From DATNIB01 sp035604685 (GTDB taxonomy: Bacteria > Actinomycetota > Acidimicrobiia > Acidimicrobiales > RAAP-2): 54,608 nt of DNA. The first letter of the stretch is position 1, and the number at the start of each line of letters is the position of its first letter. Positions 25,047-35,500 of this stretch are shown here, piece by piece. Made by a program: the position numbers and the translations under genes. The stretch lies in contig DATNIB010000007.1 in assembly GCA_035604685.1 (NCBI GenBank), forward strand, positions 1 to 54,608. The letters are read 5' to 3'. The notes below the pieces were generated by a model that was not told where the DNA came from, did not search any database, and was given only the letters and a program-made list of their open reading frames with translations.

Positions 25047-27554
25047 CTAACCGAGGGGTTCGGTCGCACCCCCGGTGCCGGGCACCGCGGCGCGGCGCCG
25101 CGCGCGGCGCCGGCGCGCCCTGAGTCGGGGCCATCCGGCGAGCGCCACCAGGGCGAGCGCGCCGACGCCGCTGCACGCAAGCCCCACCTCCTGGGGTCCG
25201 GACGTGCCATAGGTGAGCGTCACCAGGTGGCCGGTCGGGACCACGACCATCGAGTTGGGCGTGACCCGGAACGGGCCGGCCGCCCCGTGCACCTTCCAGT
25301 CCGGGAAGTACGAGATCTTGATGAGGATCGGCGTGCCCACGCGGTCGACCCGGAACCGGAGCGAGTCCGCGCCGACCGAGACGTGGCTGACGTGCGCCAC
25401 GGGCACTCGGTGCACCGGCGGGTGCTGGGCCGTCGTGGCCGTCACCCGCGGCCATTGTGTCGGCCCGTCGGCGGCCAGCTCCACTCGCCAGCGGCTCGGG
25501 TCGTCGTACCAGGCGGTCGACACCGGGAGCCAGCTGGCCTGGCCCGCCCCCACCCCGCGCAGCACCGCCGGCTCCGCCGTGAGCGGCGTGACGATCGGCG
25601 ACGACCTGACCTCGAAGATGTCCCAGGTCGTCGTCGCCGCGCCGATGCCGTAGGTCGATCGCCAGGGCCCGGTGGTGGCGACGAGCTTGAGCGAGGGATC
25701 GGCGAGCGCCGCCTCGACGACCGCGGGGCTGAAGGCCATGAAGTAGCGGACGCCGAGCAGCTGGAGATGCTGGACCCCGAGCGGGACGTCGAGCCCGCCG
25801 TAGGGGAGGCCGACGACCGCGTCCGACGGCGTCTGCGAGAGCTCCGACTGGTTCAAGAAGTGGTACGGCGTGGTCGTCGAGGACTCGAACAGGAGCCCCT
25901 CCATCGAGTCGATGCACCCGTTGGTGAAGTAGGGCAGGAGCATCAGCGCCTCGGGCGTCCCGAAGCGGAGCTCGTCCGCGTTGTACTCCCACATGGCGCG
26001 TCCGCAGCCATAGCGTTGTCCGACCCCCTCCATGGTGCCGAGCACGGCCTGGTACTCCTTGTAGCCGGGCGCGCCCTCGTAGCCGCGGTAGTTCCACCAC
26101 GCCCAGTAGGAGACCTGGTTGGCGCCGGGCGCAGACGGCAGCGCACCCGCCGGCAGGATGAACGGCGGGACGACGACCATGCAGGCGGCCAACAGCGCGG
26201 CGAGCGGTCCGAAGATGGCCGCGGGCCCGAAGCGGTGGCTCCGGGCGGGCACCGGCACCACCCAGCGGGCGCCGGGGTCCGGCGCCTCGGCCGGCTCGCC
26301 TTCGGCCTCCTCGGGCGTCGACGAGAACGAACCCGACGGTGCGGCGAGGCGCCGCGCCCGGGCGGCGCGCCACGCGTTGGCCACCCACAGCGCGATCACC
26401 CCGAACAGCCAGCCGGCCAGGAGGTAGACGCAGATGAACCACAGCGGCAGCAGCCGCACGTTGTACAGCGCGCCCTGCGGGTCGAACATGACACCCAGCC
26501 CCGAGGCGATGCCGAGGATGCCGAACAGGACGCCGAAGCGGCTCCGTCGGACGAGCGCCACCACGAGCGCCACCCCCGCCAGCACCAGGACCCAGATGTC
26601 GGCGGGCGGCAGCAGACAACTCGTGACCACGGTGCTGCACGTGAGCACCGGCTTCACGTTCACGTCGCCGAGCTGGGTCGAGTAGGGGTGCAGCAACCCG
26701 AACGGGACCAGCCACCAGCCAGACAGCGCGACGCCGATGGCGAGGGTCGACACGCCCCAGCGGACCGGGTGGCCGGCGGTCGAGGAGGGCCGGTCCGGGT
26801 CGTCCCCCAGCCCGAGGCGCGGGGGCAAGAGTTCGAACGCGGTGAGCACGACCGCCCCGCCGACGGCGAGGAGCGCCGGGAGCACGTGGGCGAGGATGCA
26901 CAGGGCCAGCACCACCGCGCTCACGACGCGTCCGCGGCCGGTGCGCAGACCCCGGGCGAACAGCCCGATGAACAGCACGGCGAGCGACAAGCTGAGCGAG
27001 AAGGCGTACTCCCCCGCCAGGGTGGAGAACAGGTTGCCGCCGTAGATCGTCCACGTGTAGTCGAAGAGGAACGGGAGCATCGCCGCCGCCAGGGCCGCGG
27101 GTCCGGGCGACCGGAGCCGGAACAGCCGGCCGCAGGCCCACGCGGCGACGGGCAAGGTGACCGAGCCGAGCATCGTCGTCAGCTTGAAGACGATGTCGTA
27201 GGGGGCGAGGAAGCTGCCGAGCGCCGTGATGAGGTCGGCCACCACGAAGTAGAAGGTGTAGATGGGGTAGCCGGCGTACCAACTCGGGTCCCAACCGGTG
27301 AGGCGCCCGTGCGATAGCAGGTTCGAACGCAGGAACGCCGGCATCATGAAGTGCGCGCCGGTGTCGCCGCCGGTCGTCGTCGTATTGGTGAGCAGCAGGT
27401 TGAGGTGGACCTGCCACAGCGTCACGGCGATGACCCCCAACACCGCCATGGCCGTCGCCGCCGCCGGTAGATACGACGCGAGGTCGCGGCGCGCCCGGTG
27501 GCGTGCCCGCGCCCTCTGCGGTGCCCGCGGGCCGGCACCGCCCTGCTTGGCCAC
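25047..27554 (-). CDS. Large polytopic membrane protein (PTPS-related / YfhO-like, putative GT-C-type)
   Basis: The 835-residue protein has an N-terminal helix (~29-50), about ten further hydrophobic segments to ~residue 470, and a ~350-residue extracytoplasmic C-terminal domain followed by a last helix and a basic tail. An early loop reads GGDTGAHFMMPAFLR and then GWDPSWYAGYPIYTFYF, the acidic, aromatic first loop of the 6-pyruvoyl-tetrahydropterin-synthase-related membrane family (a misnomer) and of GT-C lipid-linked-sugar transferases. A transferase or flippase-like role in envelope glycan assembly is inferred only from architecture and neighbours (phosphomannomutase 12 bases downstream). 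GTG at 27554 is chosen; the frame stays open upstream with Asp/Pro-rich residues, so the true start could be earlier. Confidence 0.78.
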   Translation of the reverse strand: MAKQGGAGPRAPQRARARHRARRDLASYLPAAATAMAVLGVIAVTLWQVHLNLLLTNTTTTGGDTGAHFMMPAFLRSNLLSHGRLTGWDPSWYAGYPIYTFYFVVADLITALGSFLAPYDIVFKLTTMLGSVTLPVAAWACGRLFRLRSPGPAALAAAMLPFLFDYTWTIYGGNLFSTLAGEYAFSLSLSLAVLFIGLFARGLRTGRGRVVSAVVLALCILAHVLPALLAVGGAVVLTAFELLPPRLGLGDDPDRPSSTAGHPVRWGVSTLAIGVALSGWWLVPFGLLHPYSTQLGDVNVKPVLTCSTVVTSCLLPPADIWVLVLAGVALVVALVRRSRFGVLFGILGIASGLGVMFDPQGALYNVRLLPLWFICVYLLAGWLFGVIALWVANAWRAARARRLAAPSGSFSSTPEEAEGEPAEAPDPGARWVVPVPARSHRFGPAAIFGPLAALLAACMVVVPPFILPAGALPSAPGANQVSYWAWWNYRGYEGAPGYKEYQAVLGTMEGVGQRYGCGRAMWEYNADELRFGTPEALMLLPYFTNGCIDSMEGLLFESSTTTPYHFLNQSELSQTPSDAVVGLPYGGLDVPLGVQHLQLLGVRYFMAFSPAVVEAALADPSLKLVATTGPWRSTYGIGAATTTWDIFEVRSSPIVTPLTAEPAVLRGVGAGQASWLPVSTAWYDDPSRWRVELAADGPTQWPRVTATTAQHPPVHRVPVAHVSHVSVGADSLRFRVDRVGTPILIKISYFPDWKVHGAAGPFRVTPNSMVVVPTGHLVTLTYGTSGPQEVGLACSGVGALALVALAGWPRLRARRRRARRRAAVPGTGGATEPLG

Positions 27555-27697
27555 GTCGGGTGCGTCGCCCCCATCCGCGTCCCTCGGCGTCGGTCCGCCG
27601 GTCTCGTCGACAGTGGCCGACTCCGACCAGGGAGGGCTACCCGCGTCGCTCGCCGGCGACGCGTCGGTCTCGTCGACCCTCGACTCGGGCGGATCGG

Positions 27698-28768
27698 TCA
27701 GTGGAGCACCCCGCCTCGGCTGTGCAGGATCGCCACGACCGCCACCGCGTTGAAGGACGCGTGCGACACGATGTTCATGCCGAGCCGGCCGGTCCGGTAC
27801 GAGATGAAGGCGAGGACCATGCCGAAGCCCGCCAGGCCGGCCAGCTGCACCAATTCACCATGAGCCAGTCCGAACAGCGCGCCGTCGACCACGATCGCCG
27901 CCGCGACGCCGACGGTCCGGAGAGCTGACGGCTCCCCCGAGCGCGGGGTGAAGGCGCGCGCCAATCCCTTGAACAAGAGCCCGCGGAAGAACACTTCCTC
28001 GAAGAACGGTGCACCCACCACCGTGAGGATGGCGATGACGACGAACCCTCCGCCGTGGGCAGCGCCCGTCAGCTTGTTGGTCGGAGCGTTGAAGTTGCGG
28101 ATGTGCTTGATGAAGGGGGCGTACATGATCGCCACCACGACCTGGCCACCGATGCCGATGGCGATCCCGACCAGGTCGATCGGCCGGAAGCGGATACCGA
28201 GGTCCGCCACCAGCCGTCGGGTCCCGCGGGCGACGCTGCCCAGCCACGCGCCGCCGAACAGCCCGACCCACAGCCCCACCAGGCTGGCGCCGACGAACCA
28301 CTCCGGCGGCACGGAGGCGGAAGCGATGGCCGACACCCGGCCGGACTGGCCGAGGATGCCGGCCAGGCCGTAGATGAAGGCGAGGCCCACCACCTGGCCG
28401 AGCACGAACCCGACGACGGCGAAGAGCACCCAGACGGCCCCGTCGCCGCGGGTGACCGGCACCGCCCCGGGGCGGTCCAGGAACGGACCGTCGGCCAGGT
28501 CCCGATCCCCGGGCGGGCCGGGCCACGAGCCCGCCGGGGGCGGCGGTGCACCCCGCGGGGCGGCCCAACCGCCGGTCGCCCACGGTGGCGGGGGTGGCAG
28601 GTGGGGAAAGAGCACGGGCGGGCGCGGAGCCCGACGGCCCGACGTCGACGGCGCGGACGGAGGAGGATCCGGCGAGGTCGGCCAGGATGGCGGTGGGCCG
28701 AGGGCCGGCACCTCGTCGTCGCCGGTGGGCGCCATCACCGCCACGTTACTGCCGGCCTCCTGGCCCAT
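27698..28768 (-). CDS. CPBP-family intramembrane metalloprotease
   Basis: The 356-residue protein has a Pro-rich cytoplasmic head of ~105 residues (many PPPP runs) and then about eight hydrophobic helices. The CPBP/Abi motifs are present: FFEEVFFRGLL (motif EExxxR), GLAHGE and HASFNAVAVVA. These glutamate-type membrane proteases act on membrane proteins; some confer bacteriocin immunity. The Pro-rich head is unusual for the family and similar in composition to the FtsH C-terminal tail across the divergent promoter region. Start is ATG 28768; MAPTGDD at 28735 is a possible alternative. It is divergent from ftsH. Confidence 0.9.
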   Translation of the reverse strand: MGQEAGSNVAVMAPTGDDEVPALGPPPSWPTSPDPPPSAPSTSGRRAPRPPVLFPHLPPPPPWATGGWAAPRGAPPPPAGSWPGPPGDRDLADGPFLDRPGAVPVTRGDGAVWVLFAVVGFVLGQVVGLAFIYGLAGILGQSGRVSAIASASVPPEWFVGASLVGLWVGLFGGAWLGSVARGTRRLVADLGIRFRPIDLVGIAIGIGGQVVVAIMYAPFIKHIRNFNAPTNKLTGAAHGGGFVVIAILTVVGAPFFEEVFFRGLLFKGLARAFTPRSGEPSALRTVGVAAAIVVDGALFGLAHGELVQLAGLAGFGMVLAFISYRTGRLGMNIVSHASFNAVAVVAILHSRGGVLH

Positions 28769-28872
28769 TTGGGCGTCACCGGCGTGCGAAGTGCCGCGAC
28801 CGGCGAGTCACAAAAGTGCACGTCTCGGGATGCTTTGGCCCGGACCGTGCCAATGTCGCGAGGGCCGGCGCC

Positions 28873-28878
28873 TAGCAT
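28873..28878 (+). promoter_or_regulatory. Candidate leaderless -10 of ftsH
   Basis: TAGCAT fits TANNNT and ends 6 bases before GTG 28885. No ribosome site precedes the start codon. Confidence 0.45.
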
Positions 28879-28884
28879 GGTCGG

Positions 28885-31038
28885 GTGAGTCCCACGCGAC
28901 CGAACCGGCCCAATCCGCGTTCACAGACGCCCAACGGTGGCGGTGGCACCGGCCAGGGCAACGAGCAGCAGAGCTTCCGCTGGCTCTGGCCCAGCATCGT
29001 CCTCGTCATCATCGGCGTGCTGGTGCTCTCGATGGTGTTCCAGCACTCGACCGCCAAGACCCTCAAGTACTCGCAGTTCTTCAGCGCGGCCAACCAGCAC
29101 CAGGTGGCCAGCGCGTCCATAGACAACGGGACCGGCGTCATCACCGGAACCCTGACCAATGGGACGAGCTTCAGTGCCCAGGGTCCGGTGCCGCCGCTGC
29201 AGGCGGACATCAACAAGCTGCGCACGGACGGCGTGAGCGTCAACTTCTCGCCGCCGACCACCAACTTCCTCTCGTTCATCTTCCCCTACCTGTTGATCGG
29301 CCTCCTCTTCTTCGGGGTCCTGTGGTTCGTCGGACGCCAGGCCCGGGGCCAGATGTCGGGGATCATGTCGATCGGCCGGTCGCGGGCCCGCCTCTTCAGC
29401 GCCGATCGGCCGTCGACCACCTTCGGTGACGTGGCCGGGTACACGGGCGTCAAACAGGAGATCAGCGAAGTCGTCGACTTCTTGAAGACCCCCGGCCGCT
29501 TCCGCGAGATCGGGGCCAAGATCCCAAAGGGGGTACTGCTGGTCGGGCCCCCGGGCACCGGGAAGACCCTGCTCGCCCGCGCCGTGGCCGGCGAAGCCGG
29601 CGTGCCGTTCCTGTCGGTGAGCGGTTCGGACTTCATGGAGATGTTCGTGGGGGTGGGCGCCAGCCGCGTGCGCGACCTGTTCCAGACCGCCCGCAAGCAG
29701 GCGCCGGCCATCGTCTTCGTCGACGAGATCGACTCGATCGGGCGCAAGCGGGGGGCGGGGTTGGGCGGCGGCCACGACGAGCGGGAGCAGACCCTCAACC
29801 AGATGCTCTCGGAGATGGACGGGTTCGACCCGGCCGAGGGTGTGGTCATGATCGCGGCCACCAACCGGCCGGACATCTTGGATCCTGCATTGCTGCGTCC
29901 GGGCCGGTTCGACCGCCAGATCGTGGTCCCCCTGCCCGATCTCGAGGAGCGCCTCCCCATCTTGCAGGTGCACTGCCGCGGCAAGCGGATGAACCCCGAC
30001 GTGGACCTCGAGATCGTCGCCCGGGGGACGCCCGGGATGAGCGGGGCCGACCTGGCCAACCTCGTCAACGAGGCGGCGCTGCACGCCGTCCGCCGAGGCA
30101 GCGTCACGATCGCCATGGAGGATTTCGAGTCGGCCCGTGACCGCGTCCTCATGGGGCAGCGACGCGAGAGCCTCGTGCTCTCCGATGCCGAGAAGGAGCG
30201 GGTGGCATTCCACGAGGGCGGCCACGCGGTGTTGGCCTATGTGCTGAAGGAGGCGGACCCCGTCCACAAGGTCACGATCCTGCCGACCGGCATGGCGCTC
30301 GGGGTCACCCAGCAGCTCCCGATGGAGGAACGCCACATCCACTCACGGTCGCTGATCGAGGATTCGTTGTGCGTGCGCATGGGCGGCCGGGTGGCCGAGC
30401 TCCTCGTCTACGGCGACCTCTCGACCGGCGCGGCCAACGACCTCGTGGGCAACACGGAGTTGGCGCGCAAGATGGTGCGCGAGTGGGGCATGAGCGAGGA
30501 GATCGGCCCCATGGCCTGGGGCTCACAGGGCCAGGTCTTCCTGGGCGAGGACCTCATGCACACCCGCGACTACTCCGAGGACACCAGCCGGGTGATCGAC
30601 GACGAGGTCGAACGGATCCTGCGCGCCCAGGAGCAGCGCGCGCTCGAGGTCCTGTCCCGGCACCGCGCCGGGTTGAACGCCGTGGCCCGCGCCCTGCTCG
30701 ACCAGGAGACCATCCACGGGACCGAGGTGGGCCGGCTGGTCGACGAGGCCTACGGCCGCCCCGTGCACGAGAGCGGGGCCAAGGCGGTGCCGAAATTCAT
30801 CGCGGCGGGCGCCAACGGCCACGGCGAGCAGCCGGCCGAGGCCAGTGCCGGCGGCGGAGCCGCCGCCAACCACGCCGTCGCCGAACAGGCGGTGGGTTCG
30901 GCCAGCACGCCCGCGCCGTCCCCGCCGCGCAGCGCCAGCGGGTGGCCGCCCCCGCAGTGGCCGGCCTCGCCCGCCTTGGGCTGGCCGCCGGCGCAGTGGC
31001 CGCCCTCGCCGCCGACGCCGCCCCGGGAGAGCAGCTGA
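28885..31038 (+). CDS. ftsH: ATP-dependent zinc metalloprotease FtsH
   Basis: The 717-residue membrane AAA+ protease has transmembrane helices at ~36-53 and ~128-149 flanking an extracytoplasmic domain, Walker A GPPGTGKT (221-228), Walker B IVFVDEID (~277-283), the second region of homology AATNRPDILDPALLRPGRFD, and the protease zinc site HEGGH (443-447) with the third ligand Asp519 in GAANDL. It degrades membrane and unstable cytosolic proteins. HEGGH instead of the common HEAGH keeps HExxH. The segment LPTGMALGVTQQLP replaces the usual RGxALGxTxxLP, so this is a somewhat divergent copy. The tail (~640-717) is Ala/Pro/Trp-rich with repeated WPPxQWPxSP, unusual for FtsH. The start is GTG 28885, probably leaderless. 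Confidence 0.95.
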   Translation: MSPTRPNRPNPRSQTPNGGGGTGQGNEQQSFRWLWPSIVLVIIGVLVLSMVFQHSTAKTLKYSQFFSAANQHQVASASIDNGTGVITGTLTNGTSFSAQGPVPPLQADINKLRTDGVSVNFSPPTTNFLSFIFPYLLIGLLFFGVLWFVGRQARGQMSGIMSIGRSRARLFSADRPSTTFGDVAGYTGVKQEISEVVDFLKTPGRFREIGAKIPKGVLLVGPPGTGKTLLARAVAGEAGVPFLSVSGSDFMEMFVGVGASRVRDLFQTARKQAPAIVFVDEIDSIGRKRGAGLGGGHDEREQTLNQMLSEMDGFDPAEGVVMIAATNRPDILDPALLRPGRFDRQIVVPLPDLEERLPILQVHCRGKRMNPDVDLEIVARGTPGMSGADLANLVNEAALHAVRRGSVTIAMEDFESARDRVLMGQRRESLVLSDAEKERVAFHEGGHAVLAYVLKEADPVHKVTILPTGMALGVTQQLPMEERHIHSRSLIEDSLCVRMGGRVAELLVYGDLSTGAANDLVGNTELARKMVREWGMSEEIGPMAWGSQGQVFLGEDLMHTRDYSEDTSRVIDDEVERILRAQEQRALEVLSRHRAGLNAVARALLDQETIHGTEVGRLVDEAYGRPVHESGAKAVPKFIAAGANGHGEQPAEASAGGGAAANHAVAEQAVGSASTPAPSPPRSASGWPPPQWPASPALGWPPAQWPPSPPTPPRESS

Positions 31039-31057
31039 CGAGGAGCGCTCGGCCGGG

Positions 31058-32530
31058 CTAGGGGGTCTCCACGGGTTCGGCCGGCAGGGCCACGATCCCC
31101 GCCGAGCCGGCCGGTCCCATGTCGACGAGCGCCACGACCGATCCGTCGGCGCGGATCAGAAGCGGCCGGTGCATCCCGCGCAGCGCGACACCGGCGATGA
31201 GGGCGAAGGACTCCGGCGCCAGCACGACCCGGCGGAGCACCTGGGCGCCGCTCTCCCCGGGCCCGAGGTAGGCGGACACGGTCACCGAGACCCGGCCGGT
31301 CGAGAGGTTGCACAACCCGACCCCGGTCGGAGCCGCGCCGGCCACCGCCGGATGGTCCCGCGTGCCGGGCGCCGCCACGATCTCGGTGAGGGCGCCGTCG
31401 GCGGCCGGCACCGCGGTCTGCGCGCCGAACTGCGGCGCGCTGGCGGTGGCGCTCGCCTCGACCCGCCGGTCGACCACCACGCCCGCGCCCGAGGCGCGCA
31501 CGACGCTGCTGTAGGAGACCCCCTTGGGGATCCGCACTTGCGCACCGGAGTTGAGCACCCAGGTGGACTGGCCGGGCAGGGTCCGCTGGAACGGGGTCAC
31601 CGGCCCCGAGGGCAGGCGCACCGCCACCACCACCTGTTCGGGCACCAGGGTGGGGTTGAAGATCGACACGGCCGTCCCGCCGCCGGCCGGATTGATCGAC
31701 CGGGGCAGGGCCCAGACCCGCTCGGGTGCGGGAACCCCCAACCGGAGGGAGAGACCGCGCAGGCCGGGCGCCGCGGCCGTCTCGACCTCGTCGGCGACCA
31801 CGCGCCCGGTGCGCACGTGCACGACCGTCGAGACGGACGCCTGGTCCTGGACGTAGGAGCCGATGCGCTCGACGGTGAGCCCGCCGGCCGGGACGACCAC
31901 CCCCTGGAAGGGCTGGGGCGCCAGGAGGCCGCGCGGCGTGACGAACGACAGATCCACGACCGCGGTCGTGGTGCTGGGATTGAACAGCGAGAGGTCCAAG
32001 GCGTTCGAGTCGGTGGTGGTGCCGGACGCGAAGTACCAGACGGGCGCAGTGGCCCGCGCACACGGGGCGGTCGACCACCCCTCGGGACCGGCGACCGACT
32101 GGGTCACCAGCACCCCCCCGCCCGTCAGCTGCACGCTCGTCGCCACCCAGCTGCCCGAGACGATGTCCGAGGGGGTGACCACCGTCTCGCTCCCGGCCGG
32201 CACCGAGACCGCGCGGCGGCGCGAGGCGCCGCCGTCCGTGACGACCGTGAGCAGGCCGTTGGCCGGGCGGTCGGTGGTGTTCACGAGGTCGAGCGTGGCC
32301 ACCGCCACCGACCCCGATCCGCCGCTGCCCCCCGCGCAGTACCAGGCGGAGGACTCGACATCGGCGGGCGCCACCGAGGAGACCGGCTGGACGACCGCTG
32401 CCCCCGGCACCGGCGGGGAGATGGCGTGATCGACGACGCCGACGCCGACCAGCACGGCCACCAGGCCCAGCACGATCGACACCTGGGCCGTCGGCCGCAG
32501 CGCGCCGGGGCGCTCGCCGGGCCGCCTCAC
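31058..32530 (-). CDS. DUF5719-type membrane-anchored extracytoplasmic protein
   Basis: The 490-residue protein has one N-terminal membrane anchor at ~16-36 and a long extracytoplasmic part rich in Val, Gly, Ser and Thr with beta-strand-like repeats (for example WYFASGTTTDSNALDLSLFNP and GGTAVSIFNPTLVPEQVVVAV). This matches the uncharacterised actinobacterial family found directly after a giant GT2 membrane glycosyltransferase, as here. The GTG start at 32530 makes a GTGA overlap with that gene, implying a shared complex or pathway. Function is unknown; an accessory role in export or assembly of a surface polysaccharide is an inference. It converges with ftsH over 19 bases. Confidence 0.8.
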   Translation of the reverse strand: MRRPGERPGALRPTAQVSIVLGLVAVLVGVGVVDHAISPPVPGAAVVQPVSSVAPADVESSAWYCAGGSGGSGSVAVATLDLVNTTDRPANGLLTVVTDGGASRRRAVSVPAGSETVVTPSDIVSGSWVATSVQLTGGGVLVTQSVAGPEGWSTAPCARATAPVWYFASGTTTDSNALDLSLFNPSTTTAVVDLSFVTPRGLLAPQPFQGVVVPAGGLTVERIGSYVQDQASVSTVVHVRTGRVVADEVETAAAPGLRGLSLRLGVPAPERVWALPRSINPAGGGTAVSIFNPTLVPEQVVVAVRLPSGPVTPFQRTLPGQSTWVLNSGAQVRIPKGVSYSSVVRASGAGVVVDRRVEASATASAPQFGAQTAVPAADGALTEIVAAPGTRDHPAVAGAAPTGVGLCNLSTGRVSVTVSAYLGPGESGAQVLRRVVLAPESFALIAGVALRGMHRPLLIRADGSVVALVDMGPAGSAGIVALPAEPVETP

Positions 32531-35500
32531 CGGGCCCCCTCTTCACCCAGCGCGGCGTGGCGCGGGTGCCCCGCGCCGGCCGCCCGGCGCCGCGCCCGGC
32601 GCCGGGCGGGGTGCCGACGCTCGACGCCGCGGCGCCGGCGCAGTCGGTGGAGCAATGCGAACCGGGTGTCGATGAGGAACCAGGCCACGACCACCCACAG
32701 GACGAACTGGGCGACGGCGGCGAGCGGCACGATCACGTTGCCGTGGAACCGCAGCTCGGCGGTGGCTCCTCCTGTCTTGAACTGTGACGCCCAGCCGAAC
32801 GCCGGCTGTCGGGCGGCCACCGTCGAGTTGACGACCAGCTGGAAGCTCCCGGCGGGGGCGGAGGAGGAGAAGACCGTCCCGGGCGACACCCGGCCGACGT
32901 AGGCCAACCGACCGGCCGGACCGGGCAGGATGGCCCGCCAACCCGCCACGTCGGCGAGCGACGGCGTGGCGGCCGCGGCCGGCAGCGCCGGCTGCGCACG
33001 ACCCCGTTCCCCGCGCGCCGGCAGCGCAGCGGTGTTCTGAAAGACCGTGAACCCCTCCCCGCCCGGGATCTCTCGGAGGTCGAGCTGGGCGGCCAGCGCG
33101 TCGACCAGCCCGGCCGGTGGCGGGTAGGCCTGGGCCGCCTGGACGCCGGGGATGGCGGGGGCGACCGTACCGAGCACGACGACGTAGCGGACCGCGGCGG
33201 GCGCCAGCAATCGCCCGAGGTGCACCGTCTGCGCGTGCTCGGCCAACCCGAGCGCACCGGCCAAGGTGGCGGCGGGTCCCGGGGACGCGGGCGCCAGCCA
33301 GTCGAGGGCGGTCGGCAGCCCGTCCTCGGAGGTGGCGTAGGCGAGGCCGCGCCCGGCGGACCACCCGCCGAGCGGCAGCGTGCGCGGGTCCCCCAGCCAC
33401 AGCACCCGGAACGGGCCGTGGGCGGCCGCGGCATCGAGGTAGCTGAGGGGCACCTCGAACCCGCTCGGCGTCACCCCCCAGCGCCCGTTCCCCACCTCGG
33501 CCACCACCGGCACGACGCCGACGGCGACCGCCGCCACCATGACGGCGGTCGCGGCCTGGCGCCAGCCGAAACGGTGGCCCGCCAGATCGGTCTCGAAGGC
33601 GGACACGCCGAGACCGACGCAGGCCGCCACGGCGACCGCGGCGGGCGCCAGCAGGACGTCGACCGAGGGTGCGAACGACCCGGTCCAGCCGCGCTCGACC
33701 GCCAGGGCCAGCACCCAGGCGAGCCCGGCCAACGTCCACAGCCGACCCGCCCAGGCGAGGCGCGGGCCGGCTCCGACGAGCAGCGGGAACAGCGCCGCCA
33801 CCAGCAGCAGCCAGCTGAGCGGCGACCCCCCGATCGGGCCCACGTGGAAGCGGACCAGCGAGGCCCAGCTGAGCGGGGCGTTGGTCGAGGCCGGCAGTCC
33901 GAACACCCCCAGCACCCGCGAGCCGGCGAAGGCGGTCCCGACCACCCACGGCGCAGACAGCACCAGCGCGGCCGCGATGGCGCCGGCGGCGGCGGCCAGG
34001 ACCCGGCGCCCGCGGCGCGCCCCTCGCGACCCCAACCCGTCGGCGCTCAGGGCGAGAGCGCACAGCAGCACCACGATCACCATGGCGGGGGCGAACGCCA
34101 TGCCGACGGCCAAGAGGACGGCCAGCGAGAGGAGCCGGGCGCGCCTCGTGGCGCTCGTGGTCCGTTCGCCCTCGGCCGGCACGAAGGGGACCAGTCCACC
34201 GGCCCGGGCCAGGCGGGCGATGAGCCAGGGGGTGAGCGCGAACGCGACCAACCCGTCGACGCGGGCACCGGCCAGCGCGTCGTAGGCGAGGGGGAGGCCG
34301 AGGTAGGCGATGGCCGCCACCAGGCCGGCCCGGCGCGAGACGATTGGCCGCACGAGGCGCGAGACCCCCCAGGCGCCCACCGGCAGGCAGCCGAGGATGA
34401 GCACCTTCTGCACGAGACCCATGCCGCCCAAGAGGACCGTGCCGAGGACACCCAGCGCGCCGAAGGCGCCGCTGGCCGGCGCCGTCGTGCCGAGCCCGGC
34501 CGGCTGCCAGCCCGAGAAGAACTGGTGCCAGGTGCCGGACCAGCTGAGGAGGGGCACGAACTGACCGACGAGCGGCAGCCGGCCGTTCAGGAGATCCCGG
34601 CTCCCGAGCAGGAGGAGGACCGCCACCATGACCATCGCCACCAGACGGGAGCGACGGCTGGCCAGGATGCGGGGCCGGCCGGGGCGCCGGGAGCGCCGGC
34701 CCAGGTCGTCGAGCTCGTCGAAGTCCTCGTCCTCGGAGAACGCCCCGCCGACGCTGCCGGTCAGCTCGGGCGCGACCGGCGCCTCGGCGGTGACCGTCCC
34801 GGCGAGCGCCGTCATCTGTCGGTGGGTGGCGTCGAAGCCGATGTGCGCGATGTTCGACAGGTAGGCGGAGAGCCGGGCGCTCCCCGAGCTCTGCAGGCCG
34901 CGGATGACCGAGTCATGGACCTGGCGACTGCGCTGGACCCGGCGGCGGGCCCGGCGGAGCTCGGCCCGCTGGGCGAAGTTCCACCGCCAGGCGTCCCACA
35001 CCGTGCGCGCCCGCGCCCGGTGGCGCGCCGCCAGCGCGACCCCCATCTCGCCGAGTCCGAGCACCACGATCTGGGGCAGCACCCGCAGAAGGTGGAACGC
35101 GCCGTAGCACTTGAGGACGGTGCGCAGTTCGTGGCGCCGCAGCAACGTCTGGTCACTCGGCAGCGGCGACCCGTCGACCCCCGCGTCAGGACGCACCCCC
35201 CCGGCCACGGCCTCGAGGTGACGCACTGCGGCGTCGGGGCAGACCACCACCCGGGCGCCGGCCACGTGGGCGCGCCAGCTGAGGTCGAGGTCGCCCGCCA
35301 TGGCCGCGATGACCGGGTCGTAGCCACCGAGCTCCGCGAAGAGGTCGGCCCGCACGAGTGTGCAGCCCTCCGGGGCGACGAACACGTCGCGCACGTTGTC
35401 GTGCTGACCGTGGTCGACCTCACCCTCGGACAATCGCTCCACCATCGCGCCCGTCTTGTCCGCGCTGAGCCCCACGTGGAGCAGCACGCCGGGGTCATCC

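Noticed and set aside
23355..27317. A very long plus-strand open frame antisense to manB and the polytopic protein gene
   Set aside because: It is rich in Arg, His, Gln and Asp with no recognised motif and no start or ribosome site, and the minus strand carries clear conserved genes. Long antisense frames are common in high-GC DNA.
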